Shown piece by piece: positions 1-8,857 of a stretch of 64,000 bases of DNA. The notes under the pieces are model-generated. The model did not search any database, was not told the DNA's origin, and worked only from the letters and a program-made list of their open reading frames with translations. The number at the start of each line of letters is the position of its first letter. Within the stretch, counting starts at the first letter, position 1. This DNA comes from Azonexaceae bacterium (GTDB lineage Bacteria > Pseudomonadota > Gammaproteobacteria > Burkholderiales > Rhodocyclaceae): contig JAAXVL010000001.1 of assembly GCA_013335535.1 (NCBI GenBank), positions 947,764-1,011,763 of the forward strand, given 5' to 3'. Both the position numbers and the translations under genes were made by a program.

Positions 1-200
1 TCGCCGATTCTGCTATTCGATCTGTCGCTGTGGATTTCGCCGGGGTCGATTATCTTGATAGCTCGGCATTGGGTATGTTGTTGATGTTGCGCGACAAATT
101 GGGCGGAGCAAACAAGGAAGTGGCACTCACTGGTGTTCGCGGCAACGTAAAACAGGTGCTAGATATTGCTAATTTTGGTAAATTGTTTCAAATTTCCTAA
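1..200 (+). CDS. STAS-domain protein (anti-sigma factor antagonist-like), 3' end
   Basis: The gene enters from the left edge, with codons read from base 3, and ends at TAA 198-200. The visible 65 residues contain the STAS signature DSSALGMLLML, where the Ser after Asp is the phosphorylatable serine of SpoIIAA-type antagonists, and the usual C-terminal VRGNVKQVLDIANFGKLF helix. STAS proteins of this kind act in partner-switching circuits with a kinase or phosphatase, which would lie upstream outside the window. Placement directly before chemotaxis genes suggests a role in motility or surface behaviour, but that is inference. The N-terminus is missing. Confidence 0.85.
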   Translation, partial: ADSAIRSVAVDFAGVDYLDSSALGMLLMLRDKLGGANKEVALTGVRGNVKQVLDIANFGKLFQIS

Positions 201-357
201 ATGTTCGGTCCAGTAGACCGTTAATGGAAGATGGGGTGGGCACCCAAATGGTGCTGGCAGCAGGTTCGTCGCTGGGAGACGATGAGGTTGGAAGAGGCTG
301 TTTTTGGGCTTCTTGCTTCCGAAGTCGGCCGGATACGCAACATGCGAGAGGATGACA

Positions 358-1326
358 ATGTCTGAGTTATTAAAGAATATCGACGCGCGAACAAAACTGG
401 CGGGCACCAACAAGCTCGAGATTCTTTTGTTCTTTCTCGGCGTGGACCAGCGTACGGGGCGTCGCGAGACCTATGGCATCAATGTCTTCAAGGTACGCGA
501 AGTCATGCGTACCCCGGTGATTACCGCTGCCCCCGATATGCCCGCCTCAGTAGAGGGCATGGTTAGTTTGCGCGGTGCGCTGGTACCGGTCATCGACCTC
601 GCCAAATATTCGGGCATATCCCCGGAAACGCCTCGCGAAATAATGATCGTTACCGAATATAACGGCCACACCCAAGGCTTTCTGGTCGAAGGAGTGGATA
701 CCATCCTTCGCCTGGACTGGAGCAAGATGCGCGTTCCTCCGGAGATGCTGACCTCGCAGACTGGTGGTTTGGTGACAGCCGTTACCGAATTGGAAGACAA
801 CCGTCTGGTGATGATGATGGATGTCGAAAAAGTCCTCTCGGAAACCACCAGCATCGACAACGAGATCATGTACCGTGGCGTTGTCGCTGTGGACAAGCCG
901 GACAGCACGGTCTTTTATTGCGATGACTCGAGCGTCGCTCGCAAGCAAATTGAACGTACGCTTGCAGCCATGGGCGTCAGGGGCATCTCGGCGGTGAATG
1001 GCCGTCAGATGTGGGAAGAAATGGAGAAGGTCGCGACCTATGCGCAGTCCGTAGGCAAGCCCGCGTCGTCCATGATCAGTCTGGTGCTTACTGACATTGA
1101 AATGCCCGAAATGGATGGCTACATCCTAACCAAAAAAATCAAGTCGGATCCGCGGTTCAACGGGATACCCGTCATAATGCATTCGTCATTATCCGGGATG
1201 TCCAACCAGAAGTTGGGCGCATCAGTGGGGGTTGATGAATATGTGCCAAAGTTTGAGCCCCTGCGTTTGTCTGAAACATTGGCGCGGCGATTGGGCGTGG
1301 ACACGATGCCGGTTCGTGCGGCTTGA
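358..1326 (+). CDS. cheV: CheV chemotaxis coupling protein (copy 1)
   Basis: A 322-residue protein with an N-terminal CheW-like domain (about residues 15-165) and a C-terminal receiver domain (about 190-315). The receiver has acidic residues in YCDDSS, the phospho-acceptor Asp246 in LTDIEMPEMDG and the conserved Lys in YVPKFEP. CheV couples receptors to CheA and its receiver adjusts adaptation. ATG 358 is preferred because GAGAGG lies six bases upstream; the frame stays open to an ATG at 304, but that start has no ribosome site. The 157-bp gap before it shows no convincing sigma-28 or sigma-54 element. It is followed 17 bp later by a paralogue. Confidence 0.93.
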   Translation: MSELLKNIDARTKLAGTNKLEILLFFLGVDQRTGRRETYGINVFKVREVMRTPVITAAPDMPASVEGMVSLRGALVPVIDLAKYSGISPETPREIMIVTEYNGHTQGFLVEGVDTILRLDWSKMRVPPEMLTSQTGGLVTAVTELEDNRLVMMMDVEKVLSETTSIDNEIMYRGVVAVDKPDSTVFYCDDSSVARKQIERTLAAMGVRGISAVNGRQMWEEMEKVATYAQSVGKPASSMISLVLTDIEMPEMDGYILTKKIKSDPRFNGIPVIMHSSLSGMSNQKLGASVGVDEYVPKFEPLRLSETLARRLGVDTMPVRAA

Positions 1327-1343
1327 GATAGCAGGAGTTGGCG

Positions 1344-2279
1344 ATGGAACTCGTTGAGAACAAAAACCTGCTTGATAGCGTTGATGCGCGGACGCGACTG
1401 GCGGGTTCCAACAAGATGGAAATTCTGTTGTTCTCGCTCGGAACGCGCGAGATTTTCGGTATCAATGTATTCAAAGTCCGCGAGGTCGGCCGGACTCCAC
1501 ATATTACCAAGACACCCAACATGCCGCGTGGTGTCGAGGGGCTGATTTCGTTGCGCGGGAATGTCATCCCGGTTCTTTCATTGGCACCGTTCATGCAACT
1601 CGATGCGCCAGCCGGACTTGGCAAGACGATGATGGTGGCTGAGTATTCAAAGCGCACTTTGGGCTTTCTGGTCCACGATGTCGATCGGATTATTCGGGTC
1701 GACTGGGAGCGCGTGAAGGCGCCGGAAAGCGTGCTGGCGACGAATCAGGGATTGATCACCGCCGTCATCGAATTGGAAAGCGGTGGACTGGTTTCCATTC
1801 TTGATGTCGAGCAGATTCTCGCCAATGCGTTCGGTGAGGCAATGATTGTCGATATCACCCCCGCAAGAGTCGATCCGGATACAAGCGTATTTTTTGTTGA
1901 CGACTCGATCGTCGCTCGGCGCAAAATCGCCGAGGTTCTGGACAAGCTCGGGGTACGTCATAAGCACGCTACCAATGGCATGGAGGCTTGGACGCGCCTC
2001 CAGGGTATTGCCGCCCATGCAACCCAGATGGGGCAAAGCATCCGCCAAGATGTTCGGTTGATTCTGGTGGACGCTGAAATGCCCGAAATGGATGGCTACG
2101 TTCTGACCAAGAACATAAAATCGGACCCCCGTTTTGAGGGCGTACCAGTGGTCATGCACTCCTCGCTCTCGTCGGAGGCCAACCGGGCCATGGGTAAATC
2201 TGTTGGTGTGGATGCTTACGTCGCGAAATTTGATGCCGAAGCACTGGCCGATACCTTGCGTCCGTTGATTGAACGATAA
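1344..2279 (+). CDS. cheV: CheV chemotaxis coupling protein (copy 2)
   Basis: A 311-residue paralogue of the preceding gene with the same CheW plus receiver layout. The two begin almost identically (NIDARTKLAG versus SVDARTRLAG) and share the PEMDGY(I/V)LTK acceptor region; here the phosphorylated Asp is residue 243. ATG 1344 has AGGAG six bases upstream, while the in-frame TTG at 1338 would overlap that site. The tandem arrangement suggests a local duplication followed by divergence, since the CheW halves differ more than the receivers. Likely co-transcribed with cheY-cheZ-cheA. Confidence 0.93.
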   Translation: MELVENKNLLDSVDARTRLAGSNKMEILLFSLGTREIFGINVFKVREVGRTPHITKTPNMPRGVEGLISLRGNVIPVLSLAPFMQLDAPAGLGKTMMVAEYSKRTLGFLVHDVDRIIRVDWERVKAPESVLATNQGLITAVIELESGGLVSILDVEQILANAFGEAMIVDITPARVDPDTSVFFVDDSIVARRKIAEVLDKLGVRHKHATNGMEAWTRLQGIAAHATQMGQSIRQDVRLILVDAEMPEMDGYVLTKNIKSDPRFEGVPVVMHSSLSSEANRAMGKSVGVDAYVAKFDAEALADTLRPLIER

Positions 2280-2302
2280 AAACTTAGTTTCTGGAGTACT
2301 GC

Positions 2303-2698
2303 ATGGCAGCCGATCCCAAAATGAGATTTCTGGTGGTGGACGATTTTTCCACCATGCGTCGAATTGTCCGAAACCTATTGAAAGAGCTAGGTTTCACGAA
2401 TGTCGATGAGGCCGAGGATGGTGCTATCGCACTACAAAAATTACAGGGCGGTGGTTTTGAGTTTGTTGTGACTGACTGGAATATGCCGAATATGGATGGG
2501 CTTACCCTGTTGCAATCCATTCGGGCGACACCGAATCTCAAGCATCTGCCTGTGCTTATGATCACAGCTGAAGCTAAGAAGGAAAATATCATTGCCGCAG
2601 CTCAGTCGGGGGCCAGTGGCTATATCGTTAAACCTTTTACTGCGGGAACGCTTTCGGAAAAGCTGAACAAGATTTTCGAAAAAATGGGTCAGGCCTAA
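2303..2698 (+). CDS. cheY: CheY response regulator
   Basis: A single-domain receiver of 131 residues. The acidic pair is Asp13-Asp14, the phospho-acceptor is Asp58 in [10 protein letters not shown], the switch Thr is in MITAEA and the conserved Lys is Lys110 in YIVKPF. Phosphorylated by CheA, it binds FliM and FliN at the motor switch and reverses rotation. Length and motifs match flagellar CheY closely. It lies directly before cheZ, as in other proteobacteria that dephosphorylate CheY with CheZ. Confidence 0.97.
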   Translation: MAADPKMRFLVVDDFSTMRRIVRNLLKELGFTNVDEAEDGAIALQKLQGGGFEFVVTDWNMPNMDGLTLLQSIRATPNLKHLPVLMITAEAKKENIIAAAQSGASGYIVKPFTAGTLSEKLNKIFEKMGQA

Positions 2699-2707
2699 AG
2701 GAAAATC

Positions 2708-3553
2708 ATGTCTGCCAATAACGATTCCGACGACCTTGAAGCGCTTTTTGACTCTATCGCTGCCAGCAGCGTGGCGGCGCCAGCACAAGCGCCTCCCAAG
2801 GCAGTAGTTGCGGCACCGGAGGCATCATCTGCTGATAGCGATGATTTGCAGGCCTTGTTCGATAGCGTTGCCGCAAAGGCGGAGGTCGCACAGCTTAGTC
2901 CGAGTTCCGTTGAGCAGGAGGGCAGTTCTGGTGAGGGCTGGTCTCAACAAGAAGCCGTGTTCAACAGAATTGGCCACATGGCTCGCGCGCTTCATGACAC
3001 TCTGGGTTTGCTTGGTTACGATAAATTGCTTGAGAAGACAGTTTCTGCGCTTCCCGATGCTAAAGACCGTCTAGCCTATGTTGCCAATCTGACAGAGCAG
3101 GCCGCATGCCGCGTTCTGAACGCCACTGATATTGCGAATCCACTGGTCGATGAGCTCGAAAATAGTGCCCAGGCGCTGGGAAAACGTTGGGATCAGGTCT
3201 TTGCTAACAAGATGGGGGCTGTCGAGTTCAAGCAATTGGCAAGTGACACGCGTCTGTTCCTAAATGAGCAGCTACCTGCAAAAACACGCGGGACGCATGC
3301 CCAATTGACGGAAATCATGATGGCTCAGGATTTCCAGGATTTGACAGGACAGGTCATCAAGAAAATTGTCGCCCTTGCCCATGAGTTGGAGTCCGGCTTG
3401 ATGACAGTCCTTATCGAGGTGTTGCCGGAAACCAAGCGCACAGAAGAGGTGGCTAGTCTGATGAATGGTCCGGTAATCAACGCCGAAGGGCGTACCGATG
3501 TTGTGGTTAACCAGGAGCAGGTTGATGACCTGCTGGACAGCCTCGGTTTCTGA
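2708..3553 (+). CDS. cheZ: CheZ, phosphatase of CheY-P
   Basis: A 281-residue CheZ, longer than the roughly 215-residue enterobacterial form. The catalytic stretch AQDFQDLTGQVIKK carries the Asp and Gln that drive dephosphorylation. The C-terminal QEQVDDLLDSLGF is the amphipathic CheY-binding tail. The extra N-terminus holds two near-identical segments, SDDLEALFDSIAA at residues 7-19 and SDDLQALFDSVAA at 44-56, joined by an Ala/Pro-rich linker. These resemble the C-terminal tail and may be added docking peptides (inference). Translation starts nine bases after the cheY stop. Confidence 0.95.
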   Translation: MSANNDSDDLEALFDSIAASSVAAPAQAPPKAVVAAPEASSADSDDLQALFDSVAAKAEVAQLSPSSVEQEGSSGEGWSQQEAVFNRIGHMARALHDTLGLLGYDKLLEKTVSALPDAKDRLAYVANLTEQAACRVLNATDIANPLVDELENSAQALGKRWDQVFANKMGAVEFKQLASDTRLFLNEQLPAKTRGTHAQLTEIMMAQDFQDLTGQVIKKIVALAHELESGLMTVLIEVLPETKRTEEVASLMNGPVINAEGRTDVVVNQEQVDDLLDSLGF

Positions 3554-3564
3554 GGAAGATAAAA

Positions 3565-5460
3565 ATGAGCGACTTTGGCGGAATGGAAGATCTGCTGCAG
3601 GATTTCCTGCAGGAGGCTAATGACCTGTTGTCCGATGTGGATAACAAACTCGTTGATCTCGAAAAGATGCCTGATGATCGTGCATTGCTGAACGATATTT
3701 TTCGAGGCTTTCACACTGTCAAAGGCGGGGCGGGTTTTCTCAATGCCACCGAATTGGTGACGCTTTGCCATCTGACGGAAAATCTCTTCGATCGCTTGCG
3801 CAATGGCGAAATAGAGCTGACTGCCGAGTTGATGGATGTCATCATGGACGCCACAAAAGGGGTGCGCGAAATGTTTGGCGAACTGGGGCAGATGGTTCAG
3901 CCCCAGCCCGCCGACCCAGCGGTAATCGCCGCATTGAAAGGTGTCTTGAGTGTGGGGCATGTTACTGCTGACGCTCCCCAGCCAGCGGCGGAAGCGCCGC
4001 AATCGTCGGTTTCCGTACCAGGTGAGCCTGACTGGAATGTATTGCACGCTGCAGTCACGGGAGAGGCAGGGGCTGCGACACCTTCGAGTGAGGTGATTAC
4101 CAAAGCCGAGACTGCCGTGATGGAATCGGTTGTGGCGCCAGGCTCCGTGATGGCTCCGGTGGCCGCTGCCGCCTCCCCATTTGGACGGCGAGCAACAGAT
4201 AAACCTGGGGGGCAACCTACTTCTGCCCGTCGGGCAGAAGAGCGTGGCCGTGAAAATACAATTCGAGTAGATACTTCGCGTCTTGATCAGGTTTTAAATC
4301 TTTCAGGCGAAATAGGGCTGACCAAAAACCGCTTGACGAGTCTGCGGGCGGATATTCTGGCTGGAAAGAATGACTCGGAAACCCTGCATGCATTGGATCA
4401 AGCAGTAAGCCAACTAGACCTGCTCGTGTCGGATCTGCAGAATTCGGTAATGAAGACGCGGATGCAACCGATTGGCCGGCTTTTCCAGAAGTATCCACGG
4501 ATCGCCCGCGACCTTGCGCGGCAACTGGGTAAGGATGTTGAGCTGGTTCTTGCCGGAGAAGAAACTGAAGTAGATAAGACCATGATCGAGGATCTTGCAG
4601 ATCCCTTGATTCACCTGATTCGAAATGCGGTAGACCATGGCGTCGAGATGCCGGATGAGCGCCAGGCCGCAGGAAAGCCACCAAAAAGTCTTGTCCGTCT
4701 TGAGGCGCGCCAGGAGGGCGATCACATCGTCCTGATCATTGCTGACGATGGTAAAGGTATGAATGCGGAACGTATCCGCGCAAAGGCTACTGAAAAAGGA
4801 TTGATTTCCGAAGAAGAGGCCAACACGCTTGATGAGCGCCAGAGTCTCAATCTGATCTTCATGCCGGGTTTTTCTACCAAAACACAGATTTCGGATGTGT
4901 CGGGGCGTGGCGTGGGTATGGATGTGGTCAAGACCAATATCCAGAAGCTGAATGGCTCTATTGAGATCCGTTCAGAACCAGGTAAGGGCTCGGTCTTCAT
5001 TATTTCGCTACCGCTGACGCTGGCGATTTTGCCGGTGCTCCTGGTGTTGCTTGGCGATCAGCCATTTGCATTACCGCTATCACTCGTACGCGAAATATTG
5101 CCAATCGAGCAAAGCCGGATTCAGGAGGTAGGCGGGAAGGAAACCCTGGTTGTTCGAGGGGAGGTTCTGCCGGTAATTACCCTCGCTCGTCTCCTTGGTT
5201 GGCCGCTTGAGCGATACCCCGAGTACGGAGTGTTCATGCAGACGGCGGAGCGCAGTTTCATTTTGGCGGTCGATAGCTTCGCGGGGCGTGACGATGCAGT
5301 GATTAAATCGCTTGAAGACTTCCGCCCAAAAGGGGTCGCAGGGGTTACGACTCTCTCCAATGGACAGATTGTGTTGATTTTGGACATGAAGGAGTTGTTG
5401 TCCGACCTCGGTCAACATTCTGATTTTGGTTCGGCTGTGCGGGCGCTTGATTTCGCCTGA
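3565..5460 (+). CDS. cheA: CheA chemotaxis histidine kinase
   Basis: 631 residues. P1 (HPt) spans about 1-105, with phospho-acceptor His50 in GFHTVKGGAGF. Residues about 110-225 form an Ala/Pro-rich, low-complexity linker. P3 (dimerisation) is about 230-300, the P4 ATPase about 300-480 with N-box IRNAVDHG and glycine boxes DDGKGM and SGRGVGMD, and P5 (CheW-like) about 490-625. I see no folded P2 CheY-binding domain in the linker, so CheY docking may differ from E. coli. Last gene of the chemotaxis unit; a terminator follows. No cheW, cheR or cheB is present in the window. Confidence 0.96.
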   Translation: MSDFGGMEDLLQDFLQEANDLLSDVDNKLVDLEKMPDDRALLNDIFRGFHTVKGGAGFLNATELVTLCHLTENLFDRLRNGEIELTAELMDVIMDATKGVREMFGELGQMVQPQPADPAVIAALKGVLSVGHVTADAPQPAAEAPQSSVSVPGEPDWNVLHAAVTGEAGAATPSSEVITKAETAVMESVVAPGSVMAPVAAAASPFGRRATDKPGGQPTSARRAEERGRENTIRVDTSRLDQVLNLSGEIGLTKNRLTSLRADILAGKNDSETLHALDQAVSQLDLLVSDLQNSVMKTRMQPIGRLFQKYPRIARDLARQLGKDVELVLAGEETEVDKTMIEDLADPLIHLIRNAVDHGVEMPDERQAAGKPPKSLVRLEARQEGDHIVLIIADDGKGMNAERIRAKATEKGLISEEEANTLDERQSLNLIFMPGFSTKTQISDVSGRGVGMDVVKTNIQKLNGSIEIRSEPGKGSVFIISLPLTLAILPVLLVLLGDQPFALPLSLVREILPIEQSRIQEVGGKETLVVRGEVLPVITLARLLGWPLERYPEYGVFMQTAERSFILAVDSFAGRDDAVIKSLEDFRPKGVAGVTTLSNGQIVLILDMKELLSDLGQHSDFGSAVRALDFA

Positions 5461-5483
5461 TTACTGTTTTTAGTCAACGAGTT

Positions 5484-5513
5484 GAGAGGGAGCTTTGCTC
5501 CCTCTTTTCTTTT
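5484..5513 (+). terminator. Rho-independent terminator after cheA
   Basis: AGAGGGAGC-TTT-GCTCCCTCT forms a perfect 9-bp stem with a 3-base loop, followed by TTTCTTTT. It ends the cheV-cheA unit and separates it from flhB. Confidence 0.93.
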
Positions 5514-5584
5514 GGAGGTTTACTCTGTTGTCATGGGGTTGCGAGTGGCATCTGAGAAACAGAGTAAATAAACACACGTACCTA

Positions 5585-5612
5585 TATAATTTTTCTCGTT
5601 TTTTCCTATAAT
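5585..5612 (+). promoter_or_regulatory. Possible flhB promoter region (two TATAAT boxes)
   Basis: Perfect TATAAT hexamers occur at 5585-5590 and 5607-5612, 21-43 bases before the flhB start, in an A/T-rich stretch. Neither has a good TTGACA at 16-18 bp, so an activator-dependent sigma-70 promoter is the most that can be said. No sigma-54 or sigma-28 element is visible between the terminator and flhB. Confidence 0.35.
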
Positions 5613-5632
5613 AGCCATAACATAAACCAAAG

Positions 5633-6772
5633 ATGGCTATGGCCGAAGATAGCGACCTCGAGAAAACTGAAGAGCCTACAAGTAGGCGAATCGAGCAGGC
5701 CCGCGAGAAAGGTCAGGTCCCTCATTCTCGTGAGCTCGGTACTTTTCTTGTTCTGATTGTTGCGGGTGCAACTTTTTGGATGATGGGCGGATGGCTCATG
5801 CAGCGCTCAATGGTGATTGTCAAAAAGGGTTTCACCATCGAATCCGAGGTTATGCGTGAGCCGGCATTGATGCTGCCCCGCTTGGTTGAAATTTCTGGGG
5901 ATGCACTGTTTGCGTTTTCACCTTTACTTGGCCTGATCTTGTTTGCTGCTGTCTTGCCCCCGTTTTTTCTGAATGCCTGGGTGTTCTCGCCGCAGGCAAT
6001 AGCGCCCGATTTCAATCGTCTGAACCCCCTTAGCGGATTTGGCCGGATGTTTTCCTGGAATAGCCTGATGGAGCTGGGTAAGGCTGTTTTGAAGGCAGGT
6101 CTGCTTGGCGGGGTTGCTGTTGCGTTGGTTTGGAAAGAGCGTGACGAAATATTTGGGCTGCTGAGTGAGCCGCTTGATGCCGGGATTGCACATGCCGGAA
6201 ATCTGGTTTCGTTTTCTTTTCTGCTCATGGCTGCAGCGCTAGTGGTGGTTGTTGCTGCCGATGTCCCCTTCCAGCTTTGGCAATACTTCGATAAGTTGAA
6301 GATGACTAAGGAAGAGGTCAAGCAGGAAATGAAGGAAATGATGGGGGATCCGCACGTCAAGGGGCGTATCCGTAGTTTGCAGATGCAGGCAGCGCGCAAG
6401 CGCATGATGACGGCGGTGCCGACAGCCAATGTTGTCGTGACAAATCCGACGCATTTTGCAGTAGCTCTTGCTTATCAAACAGGTATGGCAGCACCTAGAG
6501 TGGTGGCAAAGGGGGCGGGGGCGATAGCACTAAGGATTCGGGAGTTGGCCCATGAGAATGCCGTTCCGATCATGGAGGCTCCGCCACTGGCGCGTGCGCT
6601 TTACAAGCATGCCGAGCTTGATTCAGAAATTCCCTCCGCCCTGTACAGTGCAGTCGCGGAGGTTCTTGCTTATATCTATCAGCTAGCTAACTGGCGTCAG
6701 GTTGGCGGTACCTACCCAGTGCCTCCGCGTGATTTGCCGGTGCCGCCAGAGCTAGTGCCGGAGGCCGCGTAA
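5633..6772 (+). CDS. flhB: FlhB, flagellar export gate and specificity switch
   Basis: 379 residues: four membrane segments in the N-terminal half, then the cytoplasmic FlhB-C domain with the self-cleavage motif NPTH (Asn271-Pro272, counting from 5633) in VVTNPTHFAVALAY. FlhB switches the export apparatus from rod/hook to filament substrates when FliK signals hook completion. ATG 5639, two codons later, is an equally possible start, as no strong ribosome site marks either. flhA starts at the base after the stop. A second, truncated FlhB-C-like gene lies at 41000-41311. Confidence 0.97.
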   Translation: MAMAEDSDLEKTEEPTSRRIEQAREKGQVPHSRELGTFLVLIVAGATFWMMGGWLMQRSMVIVKKGFTIESEVMREPALMLPRLVEISGDALFAFSPLLGLILFAAVLPPFFLNAWVFSPQAIAPDFNRLNPLSGFGRMFSWNSLMELGKAVLKAGLLGGVAVALVWKERDEIFGLLSEPLDAGIAHAGNLVSFSFLLMAAALVVVVAADVPFQLWQYFDKLKMTKEEVKQEMKEMMGDPHVKGRIRSLQMQAARKRMMTAVPTANVVVTNPTHFAVALAYQTGMAAPRVVAKGAGAIALRIRELAHENAVPIMEAPPLARALYKHAELDSEIPSALYSAVAEVLAYIYQLANWRQVGGTYPVPPRDLPVPPELVPEAA

Positions 6773-8857
6773 ATGGCCGCGCCGTCATTCGGGATGCAAA
6801 ACTTCATTGGGCGAATGAACGTGTCCCAAATGGCTTCGCCAGTCTTGATTTTGATGATTCTGGCGATGATGGTTTTGCCGCTTCCCGCTTTTGTGCTGGA
6901 TGTGTTCTTTACGTTCAATATCGCAATATCAGTGCTGGTGTTGCTCGTTGCGGTCAATACGCAAAAAACGCTGGAATTTTCAGTCTTTCCGACAGTGCTG
7001 TTGGTCACGACGCTGCTTCGCCTGTCTTTGAATGTTGCGTCGACCCGAGTGGTCATGCTTGAGGGACATACGGGGCCTGATGCCGCCGGGAAAGTGATTG
7101 AGGCATTTGGTCATTTTATGGTGGGCGGAAATTTTGCCGTCGGTATCCTCGTGTTCATGATCCTTGTGGTGATTAATTTTGTTGTGATTACCAAGGGTGC
7201 GGGGCGGGTGGCAGAGGTGTCGGCGCGTTTTACGCTTGATGCGATGCCCGGTAAGCAAATGGCCATTGATGCCGATCTAAACGCCGGTTTGATCGGGGAG
7301 GAGGATGCACGCAAGCGTCGTTCGGAAATATCCCGCGAGGCAGAGTTTTTTGGGTCGATGGACGGTGCGTCAAAGTTTGTGCGCGGCGACGCCGTGGCCG
7401 GCATCATCATCATGCTGCTCAACGTTGTGGGCGGACTGATTGTTGGTGTTTTGCAGCACAACATGGAGTTGGCCCAAGCTGCCAAAAATTACACGCTGTT
7501 GACCATTGGTGATGGTCTTGTGGCCCAGATTCCGGGATTGATCATTTCTATCGCGGCCGGCATGGTTGTTACTCGGGTCTCGGATGATCGCGATATCGGC
7601 CAGCAGGTTATGGGGCAGATGTTCCGGAATGCCAAGGCGATTGGAATTACCGCTGCGATAGTTGGGATCCTCGGGCTTATTCCGGGTATGCCAAACCTGG
7701 TTTTTCTGATGCTGGCTTCTGGTATGGGATGGATGTCCTGGCGGATGATGGAGAAAGAAAAACGGATTGTTGAAGCTCCGGTAAAAGTGGCGCCGGCGCC
7801 GCTTCAAGATGCCTTGGAGGCGACATGGGGTGATGTCGCCCCGCTGGACGTACTTGGGCTTGAGGTCGGCTATCGTTTGATTCCCTTGGTTGATAAGTCT
7901 CAGGATGGGGAGTTGCTGCGTCGAATTCGTGGCATTCGCAAGAAATTTGCGCAGGAAGTCGGTTTCCTCGTTTCTCCTGTGCATATTCGAGACAACCTCG
8001 AATTGAAGCCTAATGCCTATCGGATTCTCTTGAAGGGTGTAGAAGTTGGTCAGGGAGAAGCCTTTGCTGGTCAGCTCATGGCAATCAATCCTGGCCGTGT
8101 GGCGGGGACTTTAAATGGTGCCGTTACGAAGGATCCTGCATTTGGTCTTCCTGCGGTCTGGATTGAACTCGGTCAGCGAGAGCAGGCGCAAGCCTATGGC
8201 TATACCGTGGTGGACGCCTCGACAGTGGTTGCCACACATCTCAATCACCTGATTTTAACGCATGCCGGTGAACTGCTTGGTCGTCAGGAGGTTCAGCAAC
8301 TGCTTGACCATCTCGCCAAGGAAATCCCAAAGCTGGTCGAAGATCTTGTTCCCAAGATTCTGCCGCTTGGTACCCTGCAAAAAGTACTGCAGGCAATGCT
8401 CGAAGAGGGCGTTCATATTCGCGATATGAGGACCATCATCGAAACCGTTGCCGACCACGCAACGCGTACCCAAAATGCGGACGATCTTTCCAGCCAGGTG
8501 CGTATCGCCCTTGGCCGTGCAATTGCTCAGCAGCTGTTCCCTGGTAACAGCGAAATGCAGGTCATGTCTCTCGACCCGACGTTGGAGCGTCTCTTGTCGC
8601 AGGCGGTTGCCGGTGGTTCTGAAAATACCAGTTTTGAGCCTGGGCTTGCTGATACGCTATTGCGCGAGACAGCCTTGGCTGCAGGGCGCCAGGAAGCTCT
8701 TGGATTGCCGGCTGTGTTGCTCGTGCCGGCGAGCCTGCGCCTGCTCCTGTCCAGATTCCTGCGGCGTACCGTTCCGCAGTTGAAGGTGCTGTCCCACAAC
8801 GAAGTTCCCGAAACAAGAATTATCAAGGTGACCTCGATCATCGGAGGTAGAGCATGA
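6773..8857 (+). CDS. flhA: FlhA, flagellar export gate protein
   Basis: 694 residues, the usual length. About eight N-terminal membrane segments are followed by the FHIPEP region (FVRGDAVAG...) and a large cytoplasmic domain from about residue 360 that docks chaperone-substrate complexes. Its ring drives proton-motive-force-dependent export. It begins immediately after flhB and overlaps flhF by four bases (ATGA), indicating translational coupling. Confidence 0.97.
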   Translation: MAAPSFGMQNFIGRMNVSQMASPVLILMILAMMVLPLPAFVLDVFFTFNIAISVLVLLVAVNTQKTLEFSVFPTVLLVTTLLRLSLNVASTRVVMLEGHTGPDAAGKVIEAFGHFMVGGNFAVGILVFMILVVINFVVITKGAGRVAEVSARFTLDAMPGKQMAIDADLNAGLIGEEDARKRRSEISREAEFFGSMDGASKFVRGDAVAGIIIMLLNVVGGLIVGVLQHNMELAQAAKNYTLLTIGDGLVAQIPGLIISIAAGMVVTRVSDDRDIGQQVMGQMFRNAKAIGITAAIVGILGLIPGMPNLVFLMLASGMGWMSWRMMEKEKRIVEAPVKVAPAPLQDALEATWGDVAPLDVLGLEVGYRLIPLVDKSQDGELLRRIRGIRKKFAQEVGFLVSPVHIRDNLELKPNAYRILLKGVEVGQGEAFAGQLMAINPGRVAGTLNGAVTKDPAFGLPAVWIELGQREQAQAYGYTVVDASTVVATHLNHLILTHAGELLGRQEVQQLLDHLAKEIPKLVEDLVPKILPLGTLQKVLQAMLEEGVHIRDMRTIIETVADHATRTQNADDLSSQVRIALGRAIAQQLFPGNSEMQVMSLDPTLERLLSQAVAGGSENTSFEPGLADTLLRETALAAGRQEALGLPAVLLVPASLRLLLSRFLRRTVPQLKVLSHNEVPETRIIKVTSIIGGRA

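Noticed and set aside
3325..4215. Minus-strand open frame opposite cheZ/cheA
   Set aside because: Covers conserved CheZ and CheA codons in reverse; no ribosome site or motif.
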